A stretch of 64,000 nucleotides of DNA from Gorillibacterium timonense (lineage in GTDB: Bacteria > Bacillota > Bacilli > Paenibacillales > NBRC-103111): contig NZ_LN881722.1 in the NCBI RefSeq assembly GCF_001457415.1, positions 372,001 through 436,000 on the forward strand. The letters run 5' to 3'. The position numbers were made by a program, and so were the translations under genes. Below the pieces are notes generated by a model. That model saw nothing but the letters and a program-made list of their open reading frames with translations. It had not been told where the DNA came from and ran no database searches. Shown here one piece after another: positions 56,552 to 64,000 of this stretch. The stretch's first letter is position 1. Every line of letters begins with the position of its first letter.

Positions 56552-56680
56552 AATGTTGCATAATGTACATCATTTTCAACCGGTTCCCTTGTGTTTATCG
56601 GAAAATCCTGTATTTATTGCACAATTTCCGAACTACGAACCTTCATTTCTAAGAAAATGATGCCTTTTTATGCAACATTT
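56552..56680. repeat. Dispersed repeat family, second locus, with inverted copies
   Basis: ATGTTGCATAATGTACATCATTTT (first 20 bases from 56553) matches the core at 15958 and 16113. AATGATGCCTTTTTATGCAAC (from 56656) is an inverted copy, so the two could form a long stem. Between them, CTGTATTTATTGCACAATTT (from about 56608) followed by CCGAAC resembles the copy at 16113. Confidence 0.7.
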
Positions 56681-56730
56681 ATATGAAGAGGGCTCAGCTT
56701 GATCTCTAAAGTGAATTCCGCCTGAACGTC

Positions 56731-56759
56731 TTAGTATCCGATTATTCTTGTGCTAGAAT
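56731..56759 (+). promoter_or_regulatory. Candidate promoter of ung
   Basis: TTAGTA (56731-56736) and TAGAAT (56754-56759), 17-bp spacer, about 50 bases ahead of the start codon. Confidence 0.45.
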
Positions 56760-56809
56760 GAGAGAAATAGAGTGTCAGCAAAATGACAATGATTGAAGGA
56801 AGGATAGAC

Positions 56810-57484
56810 ATGACGATTTTGCGCAACGACTGGTCCGGTCCGCTTAAAGGAGAGTTCGATAAGCCGTATTACCGGGAGCTGCGGACTTTTTTGGCAGAGG
56901 AATACCGGACAGGAACCATCTTCCCGGATATGTACGATATCTTCAACAGCCTGCACACTACCCCGCTTCACAAAGTGAAGGCGGTGATCCTGGGGCAGGA
57001 CCCTTATCATGGGCCGGGGCAGGCTCACGGGCTCAGCTTCTCCGTCAAGCCGGGCGTTCCGGTACCGCCGTCTCTCCGCAATATGTTGCAGGAGCTTCAT
57101 GAGGATCTCGGCTGCCGCATCCCCAACCACGGCCACCTGACACATTGGGCGCAGCAAGGGGTGCTTCTGCTCAACACGGTGCTCACGGTCCGTTCCGGTG
57201 AAGCAAACTCGCACAAGGGCAAAGGCTGGGAGGCTTTCACGGACAAAGTGATCCAAACCGTCAATACGCTGGATCGTCCGGTTGTTTTCCTCCTGTGGGG
57301 AAGCCCAGCGCAGAGCAAGCTGCCGATGATTGACGCCTCGAGGCATGGAGTTATCCGCTCCCCGCATCCAAGTCCGCTGTCCGCGCATCGCGGCTTCTTT
57401 GGCAGCCGCCCGTACTCGCGCACCAATCAATTTCTCCGCGAGAACGGCCAAGAGCCGATCGACTGGCAATTGCCGCAGCTGTAA
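56810..57484 (+). CDS. ung: Uracil-DNA glycosylase, family 1
   Basis: Removes uracil from DNA as the first step of base-excision repair. 224 residues; the catalytic-water motif is [18 protein letters not shown] and the DNA-intercalating loop [28 protein letters not shown] (56796-56804) selects ATG 56810 over ATG 56783. It is a single-gene unit inserted between SLH genes. Confidence 0.96.
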   Translation: MTILRNDWSGPLKGEFDKPYYRELRTFLAEEYRTGTIFPDMYDIFNSLHTTPLHKVKAVILGQDPYHGPGQAHGLSFSVKPGVPVPPSLRNMLQELHEDLGCRIPNHGHLTHWAQQGVLLLNTVLTVRSGEANSHKGKGWEAFTDKVIQTVNTLDRPVVFLLWGSPAQSKLPMIDASRHGVIRSPHPSPLSAHRGFFGSRPYSRTNQFLRENGQEPIDWQLPQL

Positions 57485-57545
57485 TAAGAGAGTTATCAGC
57501 TAACGTGGGGAAATGCCCCCTGACGTGAGGTAAATCCTATCCTTA

Positions 57546-57606
57546 CACCTCCAAAAGAGTGAATTCTGTCGTACGATGGAATTTCTTCTCTTGGGGGTGT
57601 TTTTCG
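57546..57606 (+). terminator. Terminator of ung
   Basis: ACACCTCCAAAAGAGTGAATTC pairs with GAATTTCTTCTCTTGGGGGTGT imperfectly over about 20 bp, then TTTTT. Confidence 0.85.
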
Positions 57607-57776
57607 TTGGCAGTCCGATTGGACTATCTTTCTCATAAATGAGGCTTTTAGAATAGTCTATCATTCAAACCTCTTTCCTGGCAGAAGGGACCTTTTCCTT
57701 ATTCGAATCAGGAGTTTGGTTTTCAATTCACTTGGAAAACAGTGAATGCTTTGTCGAATATGATAAAAATTAGTCA

Positions 57777-57805
57777 TGGATAGGTCGAATTTACCATGGT
57801 ATAAT
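57777..57805 (+). promoter_or_regulatory. Extended -10 promoter of the second SLH gene
   Basis: TGGTATAAT (57797-57805) is a perfect extended -10; the -35 (TGGATA) is weak. RNA would begin near 57812, leaving a leader of about 100 nt. Nothing else coding is seen in 57485-57909. Confidence 0.6.
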
Positions 57806-57909
57806 ATGGGGGCATTTCCGCTCATTCACTTCTAGTAGAAAGGGGGATTCACCGTTACATAGCAAAATATGGCATCTGGCCATCATCAATATTTATTAGG
57901 GAGGATTCT

Positions 57910-60663
57910 ATGAAGAACGTAATCGGACGAAAATTATTAACAGGTGCATTGGCGCTCACTTTGTCGTTGAGCCCGTTCGCTGGAGTAGCGGGCCATGCTG
58001 CGGCGGAATCAGCCGCCACGACGCAGGTGGCGACCGCTGACTTCGCGGATGTGGGGAAATCCTACGCAAAAACGGAGATCGAGGAATTGGTCAAACTCGG
58101 TATCCTGTCTGGCGACGGTTCGGGTCATTTCAACCCAACGGCAGGTTCGACCCGAGCTGAGATGGCAAAGGTGCTAACGCTGGCGCTTGGCTTGAAGCCG
58201 AATCCTGAAGCAGCAGCATCGTTCAAGGATATCCCGGCGAATGCATGGTACAAAGGCTATGTAGGTGCGATGGTCGCAGCAGGGATTACGAAGGGAACAT
58301 CGACGACAAGTTTTTCGCCGAATGAGCAAGTATCGCGGGAAGCGCTGGCCGTATTCTACATAAGAGCCATGGGACTTGAGGAGTCAGCGCAAGCCCTGCA
58401 AGGGGAAGCTGCGTTCGCGGATGCGAACAAGATCTCGTCCTGGGCATTGCCGGCGGTTCGTCTCGCTGCGAAGCTGGGCTTCATTCAAGGCGTAGAGAAG
58501 GACGGAAAGCTGTACTTTGAGCCGGCTGCAAAGGCCGAACGGCAAGCGCTTGCGAAGCTGACGTACAGCTTCTACGTAAACAAGGATGAATACGTGGAAC
58601 AAGCGGCAAAGATCGTGAAAGAGGAGACATCCCCCTCACCATCCGCTTCGGCAAGTCCGAGCGCCACGCCGACACCGAGCGCAACCCCGACTCCGGCTGG
58701 GGGAGGGGGAGGCGGCTATGTGCCTCCGGTGACGACACCGGAGCCGACGGCAACTCCGGCCCCGACGGAAACAGAAAAGCCAACCCCCGCCCCGACGATT
58801 GGAGAAGGGGATCCTTCGGTCAGCAAGCCGCATTATGTGTACAAATACGTAGCAAAAGGTTATTCGGTTTATGGGATGGTCGACGGATATGCTACTGTCC
58901 GGGTGTATTACAAGGGATCCCTCATTGCCGAAGAGAAATCCAAGTACTCGGGGCGATTCTCTATTTCTCTTTATCCAGTCAGGGAGCGGATCGTGGACGG
59001 AGTTTTGCAAATCACGTCGCAGCGACCTGGGGAGAATGAAAGTGTACCTTATACCCTTCCCGTGAGCGCTCCAGAATCTACTGAAAGTGGAACTACCGCG
59101 AAACCTCTCGTTGATCAAATCCATGCTGGAGATCTTATGATTACCGGGAAAGCGGCTCCCTACTCCACTATTTATATCCGGAACAGTGAAGATCGTCTTA
59201 TTGGCGTAGGATCGGCAGATCATGGCGGAACTTTCGTGGTGCCCTTTTATGTCCATCCGTTGGAGAAAGAAATTGTTCGCGTGACATCGATTGAGGGGAT
59301 GAAGGCGGAAAGCCCTGTTGAAGAAATAACGGTAGTAGCGACACCAGATGAGAAGACCCCGGCTCTCAGGCTCCCGCTTGAATCCTTCGTCTCGGGTCCT
59401 TTTATTTGGTTCAGCAACAGTGCGCCGGGAACCGTCTTTGAAATCGAGATAGACCACCGGGTGTTTACTCTGAATCAAACGGGTACCACCCTCGCTACGA
59501 TAAACCCGCTCATTAAGCTTCAGGTCGGTGATAAGGTTCTTGTACGCGCGCAATTACCAGGAAAAGCAGCGACGGAGATTCGAGAATTTCCGGTTGTAGC
59601 TGCAACGGGCAAGACACCCATGCCTCAAGCAGGCACTCTTTATTACAACACCAGCGAACTGAAGGTTACCAAAGCCGCTGGTTCAATTCTCTATATAAAA
59701 AATGAGGCGGGTCAATTAGTCCAAAACCCGACTCTTATGGCTTCGGATACAGAGGTTACTATCGATTTTAACTATGAACTGAATCCAGGCGAAACCTACT
59801 ATCTGTATGCCTTGATTCCTAATAAAGAAGAGAGCGATCCTCTCGTCTTAACGGTTCCCGCCGTAACCAAGAGAGTGGCTGAGCCTACGGTAAGCGAAAC
59901 GGTCTACGAAGGGGCTACCAGCATCGATTTTAAGGCCGAGCCAGGTTCCAATGTGAGGGTTTACCTGATAAATCCAAGTGTCATCGAGTCGGGGAGATAC
60001 AGTTGGACCCCAATGTATAACGAGAGCGGCAACTATCAATATTTCACGAGCAATCCGGTTGGGCTTGGTGATCTTTTCTTGATTGTCGCAGAAAAAGATG
60101 GGATGGAAGTAAGTAAAGCAACTTGGGTAAAAGTGATGCCTCTGCCGGAGAGTATGCCGCTATCAGTTGAACCGACCGTGGTAGGAAGCGTCTACGAAGG
60201 CGATCAAATGTTGAATTTGAAACTGGATAAATGGGACAAGTACCAGAGATATGTCATTTACGATGATCAAGGAAAGCTGCTGGTTTCGGGGAGAAGCCAG
60301 GTTTACAGCGAGCCGATCGCGAAAGGAACGAAGTCGTTAACGGTAACGGTACAAGAAAAGGATAAACGTCCCGTCACGGTCACCATTCCGGTCCTTCCGA
60401 CTGTTGGTCGGACGGAAGGAGTCCATATTGAGAACGACAAATTTGTGGCAGGACCGAATAATTTGAAGCTAACGGCAAACAAAGGCGACCATATTTATGT
60501 CAGATGGAATAAGGTTCTTATGCTGTCATCGTATTATCGCGATTCTCTCACGCTTGATAGCCTCGATTTACATATGGCAAAACCAGGCGACATCATCACC
60601 ATTTATGTAACGACGCCGGGTAAAGAAGCATTCGAGCAATCATTCGTCATTCAGGCACCGTAA
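57910..60663 (+). CDS. SLH-domain surface protein with Ig-like repeats (paralog 1)
   Basis: 917 residues: signal peptide (about 1-32), three SLH modules (about 38-220: ADFADVGKSYAKTEIEELVKLG, FKDIPANAWYKGYVGAMVAAG, FADANKISSWALPAVRLAAKLG), a linker rich in Pro, Ser and Thr with a GGGGGG turn, then six or so beta-rich modules of about 80-100 residues, several opening with VYEG and ending in a V-rich strand (for example VSETVYEGATSIDFKAE and VVGSVYEGDQMLNLKLD). The SLH part binds the cell wall; the modules probably extend a ligand-binding or structural arm. Its function is unknown. The paralog follows directly. Confidence 0.87.
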   Translation: MKNVIGRKLLTGALALTLSLSPFAGVAGHAAAESAATTQVATADFADVGKSYAKTEIEELVKLGILSGDGSGHFNPTAGSTRAEMAKVLTLALGLKPNPEAAASFKDIPANAWYKGYVGAMVAAGITKGTSTTSFSPNEQVSREALAVFYIRAMGLEESAQALQGEAAFADANKISSWALPAVRLAAKLGFIQGVEKDGKLYFEPAAKAERQALAKLTYSFYVNKDEYVEQAAKIVKEETSPSPSASASPSATPTPSATPTPAGGGGGGYVPPVTTPEPTATPAPTETEKPTPAPTIGEGDPSVSKPHYVYKYVAKGYSVYGMVDGYATVRVYYKGSLIAEEKSKYSGRFSISLYPVRERIVDGVLQITSQRPGENESVPYTLPVSAPESTESGTTAKPLVDQIHAGDLMITGKAAPYSTIYIRNSEDRLIGVGSADHGGTFVVPFYVHPLEKEIVRVTSIEGMKAESPVEEITVVATPDEKTPALRLPLESFVSGPFIWFSNSAPGTVFEIEIDHRVFTLNQTGTTLATINPLIKLQVGDKVLVRAQLPGKAATEIREFPVVAATGKTPMPQAGTLYYNTSELKVTKAAGSILYIKNEAGQLVQNPTLMASDTEVTIDFNYELNPGETYYLYALIPNKEESDPLVLTVPAVTKRVAEPTVSETVYEGATSIDFKAEPGSNVRVYLINPSVIESGRYSWTPMYNESGNYQYFTSNPVGLGDLFLIVAEKDGMEVSKATWVKVMPLPESMPLSVEPTVVGSVYEGDQMLNLKLDKWDKYQRYVIYDDQGKLLVSGRSQVYSEPIAKGTKSLTVTVQEKDKRPVTVTIPVLPTVGRTEGVHIENDKFVAGPNNLKLTANKGDHIYVRWNKVLMLSSYYRDSLTLDSLDLHMAKPGDIITIYVTTPGKEAFEQSFVIQAP
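58111..58724 (+). repeat. 614-bp tract nearly identical to 61056-61669
   Basis: From GGCGACGGTT to TATGTGCC the two SLH genes keep the same register (offset 2945) with no indels and roughly sixteen base differences by eye. Just before it, over about 60 bp, the two genes encode the same residues (KSYAKTEIEELVKLG) with many synonymous differences. The sudden boundary points to recent gene conversion or duplication. Confidence 0.88.
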
Positions 60664-60745
60664 CTGCACAAGAAAAATACAAGCGCACCGAGGCTGCGGG
60701 TTCAAACTAGCAACTGCCAAGCTATTGGTGCGTAGGGCCTATGTC

Positions 60746-60784
60746 AAAGAGACTTTCCTCTCTGAGGAAGGAAAGTCTCTTTTG
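60746..60784 (+). terminator. Terminator of SLH paralog 1
   Basis: AAAGAGACTTTCC (60746-60758) and GGAAAGTCTCTTT (60770-60783 region) pair, ending in TTTT. Confidence 0.9.
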
Positions 60785-60857
60785 CAAGGACCCAGGGAAT
60801 GAAAGCCTATTCAATCGCAGTAGCTTCATGATCAAATTAAACTTGGGAGGCAAGAGA

Positions 60858-63590
60858 ATGAAGGGAAAAGCTCACAGAAAACTTACAGCAGGGCTATTAG
60901 CACTTGCTCTCGTCACTAGCCCGTTTGCCGGCACGACAACACGGGCGTTCGCGGACGGTGTAGGGACGACTGCCGCTGCGGCCAGTTTCTCCGATGTGGA
61001 AAAATCCTATGCCAAGACTGAAATTGAAGAGCTTGTGAAATTGGGCATTCTCTCTGGCGACGGTTCGGGTCATTTCAACCCAACGGCAGGTTCGACCCGA
61101 GCCGAGATGGCAAAGGTGCTGTCGCTGGCGCTTGGCTTGACGCCGAATCCTGAAGCAGCAGCATCGTTCAAGGATATCCCGGCGAATGCATGGTACAAAG
61201 GCTATGTAGGTGCGATGGTCGCAGCAGGGATTACGAAGGGAACATCGACGACAAGTTTTTCGCCGAATGAGCAAGTATCGCGGGAAGCGCTGGCCGTATT
61301 CTACATAAGAGCCATGGGACTTGAGGAGTCAGCCCAAGCCCTGCAAGGGGAAGCTGCGTTCGCGGATGCGAACAAGATCTCGTCCTGGGCATTGCCGGCG
61401 GTTCGTCTCGCCGCGAAGCTGGGCTTCATTCAAGGCGTTGAGAAGGACGGAAAGCTTTACTTTGAGCCGGCAGCCAAAGCCGAACGGCAAGCGCTTGCGA
61501 AGCTGACATACAGCTTCTACGTAAACAAGGATGAATACGTGGAACAAGCGGTAAAGATCGTGAAGGAGGAGACGTCCCCCTCACCATCCGCTTCGGCAAG
61601 TCCGAGCGCCACGCCGACACCGAGTGCAACCCCGACTCCGGCTGGGGGAGGGGGAGGCGGCTATGTGCCCCCCGTGACGACGCCTGAGCCGACAGCCACG
61701 CCGACTCCGACCGCGGCCCCGACGCAAGGGCCTGGCGATGCCACGGTGAATGTACCGTATTTTGCAGAGCAATACTTGGCAGGTTCTACTTACGTCAGAG
61801 GCCTTGCTGATGGACATGCGACGATCCGGGTTTATTACAACAAGGAACTGTTGGGAGAGGGCGAATCGGATTATAACGGGATTTTTAACGTTAATCTCAA
61901 CAGTGAGAAAGTACAGTTCATTGATTCCGGTTCTCTAGCCGTCACAGCACAAAGAGACGGCGGGAATGAAAGTGGATCCTTGAGTATTCCGATTCTCGGA
62001 GGCACAGGAAGCGAAGTAGAAAAAGCACCTGCCCCGGTTGTATCCGATGTCCATGCTGGCGATTTCTTGCTAACAGGGACTTCAGTGGGATATGCTTCCT
62101 TAAGTGTTGAGGATGACCATGGAAACTCCATCGGATATGGCTTTGCCGAAGAAGACGGGGGTTTCCGCGCCGTTATCTATAGCGATATTAAAGAGGGAGA
62201 TACTTTCCAAATTATTGCCACTGCCTTTGGAATGAGAGCCAGCGATCCGGCTAAGGTTGTCGTGAAAGCTCCTCTGACCGATAAAGGGCCTGATGATTTC
62301 CTGCTGGGTACGGTCTATGAAGGTCCAACTTATTTGAACTTGCCAGAGCTTGAAGGTTTGAGCTATCTTGTTAAGACTCCCAATCTCTATACATGGGTAA
62401 GAGAGGGCGGGCTCTTCTACCAGCCTTACGCCTATTTAAAGGCAGGCGAGACGGTTAGGGTTTTCGCGCAACAATCAGGAAAAGCTCCTGTCGTCAAGCA
62501 AGTGACGGTTGTAGCTGCCAGCGATAAAACGGAAACTCCGTCCACGAAAAACACAATTACCTTCAATGCAACAAGCATTCAAGTAGATACGGTGAAGAAT
62601 GCCGCGCTGTACATGACCAACGAGGATGGAACAAGCTACTTTGGCTATAGCGCTGAAGGCGATGCACAGCGTACGGTTAGCATTAATTCGTACAGATCGC
62701 TCAAACCGGGTTCCAAGGTGAAATTGTATGCTTACGTTCCGGGTAAACAGTTGAGCGATCCCTTCGTCATTCAAGTTGCTTCATTGCCAGAAAATCGTGC
62801 AGCCCAGGCTACGGTAACCCAAACGGTTTATGAAGACGACTATACGTTGTCTGCTCAAGTGGAAGAAGGAAGCAAGGTAACCGTTTATCATCTTGGCTCC
62901 GAGCCGATAACGAGTACTTATGGGCCTTCTTACCCTGCTGTGGACGGAGTTGTTAATATTAGACTCTATGGGCCGCAAGCAGGGGACAAGCTGATCCTCG
63001 TGACCCAGAAAGATGGGTACGAATCGAGTATCCCACTTGTGATCGAGGTACAGGCGTATACAGAGCTGTCTACGATTCCAACCGTAACGGGAACCGTGTA
63101 CGAAGGGGATTTTTACCTTCCGATCGATGCATCCAACACCTCACTAAGAGTCTATGATGATCAGGGTAATCAGCTCGGATCTTATACTACTGGTAAAAAC
63201 AGCATAAGAATGCCCCTGTCAGTGCCGGTTCCTGTAGGGAGCAAATCGATCAAAGTGGTCGCGCGGGAGGAGGGAAAGCGCGCTGTGGAAATTGAGATTC
63301 CTGTGGTAGAGAACAGCGGGCAAACCAATCCGGTTGCTTTAATTGAATCGAGTAAAATCTATCCTGGGGATGCCACTATTACAATTGAAACACAACCTGG
63401 TGATGATCTTTTATTTGCTTGGGGCTCCAAAAAGCTTATGTCACACGCAGTTGAAGGGGGTAAAATGACTATCCGGTTAGGCGGGGACGCTTACTATGAC
63501 TTTAAACAAGGTGATGTCATTCGCATCACGGTAAAGTCTCGTGGCAAAGCTGCCGCAACCCTTGATGTAACCGTTAAAGCCCGCCCTTGA
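60858..63590 (+). CDS. SLH-domain surface protein with Ig-like repeats (paralog 2)
   Basis: 910 residues with the same plan as its neighbour: signal peptide (AGLLALALVTSPFAGTTTRAFA), three SLH modules, the same Pro/Ser/Thr and GGGGGG linker, then divergent beta modules of about 80-95 residues opening with VYEG or VYED (GTVYEGPTYLNL, QTVYEDDYTLSA, GTVYEGDFYLPI). The frame is open from 60741 but overlaps the upstream terminator; GGGAGG 7 bases ahead fixes ATG 60858. The module part differs much more from paralog 1 than the SLH part does, as if the arms have diversified on a shared anchor. Confidence 0.88.
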   Translation: MKGKAHRKLTAGLLALALVTSPFAGTTTRAFADGVGTTAAAASFSDVEKSYAKTEIEELVKLGILSGDGSGHFNPTAGSTRAEMAKVLSLALGLTPNPEAAASFKDIPANAWYKGYVGAMVAAGITKGTSTTSFSPNEQVSREALAVFYIRAMGLEESAQALQGEAAFADANKISSWALPAVRLAAKLGFIQGVEKDGKLYFEPAAKAERQALAKLTYSFYVNKDEYVEQAVKIVKEETSPSPSASASPSATPTPSATPTPAGGGGGGYVPPVTTPEPTATPTPTAAPTQGPGDATVNVPYFAEQYLAGSTYVRGLADGHATIRVYYNKELLGEGESDYNGIFNVNLNSEKVQFIDSGSLAVTAQRDGGNESGSLSIPILGGTGSEVEKAPAPVVSDVHAGDFLLTGTSVGYASLSVEDDHGNSIGYGFAEEDGGFRAVIYSDIKEGDTFQIIATAFGMRASDPAKVVVKAPLTDKGPDDFLLGTVYEGPTYLNLPELEGLSYLVKTPNLYTWVREGGLFYQPYAYLKAGETVRVFAQQSGKAPVVKQVTVVAASDKTETPSTKNTITFNATSIQVDTVKNAALYMTNEDGTSYFGYSAEGDAQRTVSINSYRSLKPGSKVKLYAYVPGKQLSDPFVIQVASLPENRAAQATVTQTVYEDDYTLSAQVEEGSKVTVYHLGSEPITSTYGPSYPAVDGVVNIRLYGPQAGDKLILVTQKDGYESSIPLVIEVQAYTELSTIPTVTGTVYEGDFYLPIDASNTSLRVYDDQGNQLGSYTTGKNSIRMPLSVPVPVGSKSIKVVAREEGKRAVEIEIPVVENSGQTNPVALIESSKIYPGDATITIETQPGDDLLFAWGSKKLMSHAVEGGKMTIRLGGDAYYDFKQGDVIRITVKSRGKAAATLDVTVKARP
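61056..61669 (+). repeat. Second copy of the SLH near-identical tract
   Basis: Partner of 58111-58724; see that entry for the comparison. Confidence 0.88.
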
Positions 63591-63627
63591 TGCGGCGCTG
63601 AATGGTCAAGAAACGTACACGTTAGCG

Positions 63628-63677
63628 GGAGGGTGTCCAAAAGTCATCGTATATGACTCAAGGAACCCTCTCTTTTC
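63628..63677 (+). terminator. Terminator-like hairpin after SLH paralog 2
   Basis: GGGAGGGT-g-TCC pairs with GGA-a-CCCTCTC, with an inner GTCAT/ATGAC stem, followed by TTTTC. The GAGGGTGTCCAAAAGTCA stretch also resembles transposon ends; see the findings. Confidence 0.65.
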
Positions 63678-63814
63678 ATTTCGTCAAACTAAAGAAACCA
63701 CTCTTTGGTAAAATGGAAGTGCGACCCACCCTCTTAGGCAAAGGACGGTTTCTTTTGAACATGCTCCAAATGAAGGGAATATCCTATTACCTGTTGGTAC
63801 ATACTATGTAGTGA

Positions 63815-63865
63815 TTTTACAATGTAAAAATTTATTTTACATCCCTTTGTTTGATACCATATAAT
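63815..63865 (+). promoter_or_regulatory. Promoter with palindromic operator ahead of the last gene
   Basis: TTTACA (63836-63841) and TATAAT (63860-63865) with an 18-bp spacer. TTTTACAATGTAAAA (63815-63829) is a near-palindrome just ahead, and TTTACA recurs as the -35, so a repressor binding TTTACA half-sites could block the promoter. Confidence 0.7.
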
Positions 63866-63895
63866 AAAGCAAGATACAGGAGAGAGGTGTGAAAA

Positions 63896-64000
63896 ATGCA
63901 CTACGACTATTATGAATACCGTGATCTGATCGCTCAGAACTTAATTTCTTTTTTGAAACAGCGTGGCTACTCCAAGTTATCCTTTTCAAAGTTGACTGAC
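63896..64000 (+). CDS. Start of a small, possibly XRE-type DNA-binding protein (truncated by window)
   Basis: ATG 63896 follows AGGAGAGAGG and opens a frame of 35 codons to the window end: YEYRDLIAQNLISFLKQRGY, then SKLSFSKLTD. The pattern of a helix followed by Gly-Tyr-Ser-Lys and a second helix ending xLTD resembles the first helices of XRE-type HTH proteins, but the recognition helix lies outside the window. Its promoter carries a palindrome suited to autoregulation. Confidence 0.5.
   Translation, partial: MHYDYYEYRDLIAQNLISFLKQRGYSKLSFSKLTD

Overview
The window looks like a chromosome segment from a moderately high-GC Firmicute of the Paenibacillus/Cohnella type (Paenibacillaceae). The signs are three S-layer-homology (SLH) proteins, an Fnr regulator with a Bacillus-style C-terminal cysteine cluster, GlpP, a guanine riboswitch before xpt-pbuX, a type IV pilus set without an outer-membrane secretin, and strong GGAGG ribosome binding sites. 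The taxon is inferred; no rRNA or tRNA gene is present.

Bases 1-21500 are an exopolysaccharide (EPS) region. After the 3' end of an unknown gene comes a long, overlapping + strand operon: galU, an initiating sugar-phosphate transferase, three glycosyltransferases, a pyruvyl transferase, a MurJ/Wzx-type flippase, rfbACBD (dTDP-rhamnose), manC (GDP-mannose) and an unknown anchored protein. The Wzy-like polymerase lies on the - strand, followed by a + strand CpsB-type phosphatase, Wzz and tyrosine kinase operon and a - strand hexapeptide acetyltransferase. The promoter regions between these last units share a 17-bp palindromic operator, TGATACAAATTGTATCA, found in six copies.

Bases 21700-33200 are a type IV pilus locus: pilB, pilT, pilC, a major pilin and a prepilin peptidase on +, two minor pilins on -, then a very large exported protein joining a pilin-like membrane anchor to a beta-solenoid, and pilM, pilN and pilO. 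A polysaccharide deacetylase (-) and a soluble globin-coupled chemoreceptor follow.

Bases 36200-43500 are a fermentation module: focA, fnr, a MobA-like gene, pflB and pflA. Four promoters (focA, fnr, mobA, pflB) each carry an Fnr box about 30 bp ahead of a -10 hexamer, which places Fnr near -41.5. Bases 43700-51450 hold a TauE/SafE permease, glpP with a cre-like site, a HAD-IIA phosphatase, an UgpBAE-like importer without an ATPase gene, a metallophosphoesterase and a UPF0173 hydrolase. Bases 51600-54100 are xpt-pbuX under a guanine riboswitch.

Bases 54500-63600 encode three SLH surface proteins and ung. The last two SLH genes are neighbouring paralogs with a 614-bp near-identical tract that looks like gene conversion. 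A dispersed intergenic repeat (core ATGTTGCATTTTGTGCAT) occurs near 16.0 and 56.6 kb. The window ends in the first codons of a small, probably DNA-binding, protein behind a strong promoter.
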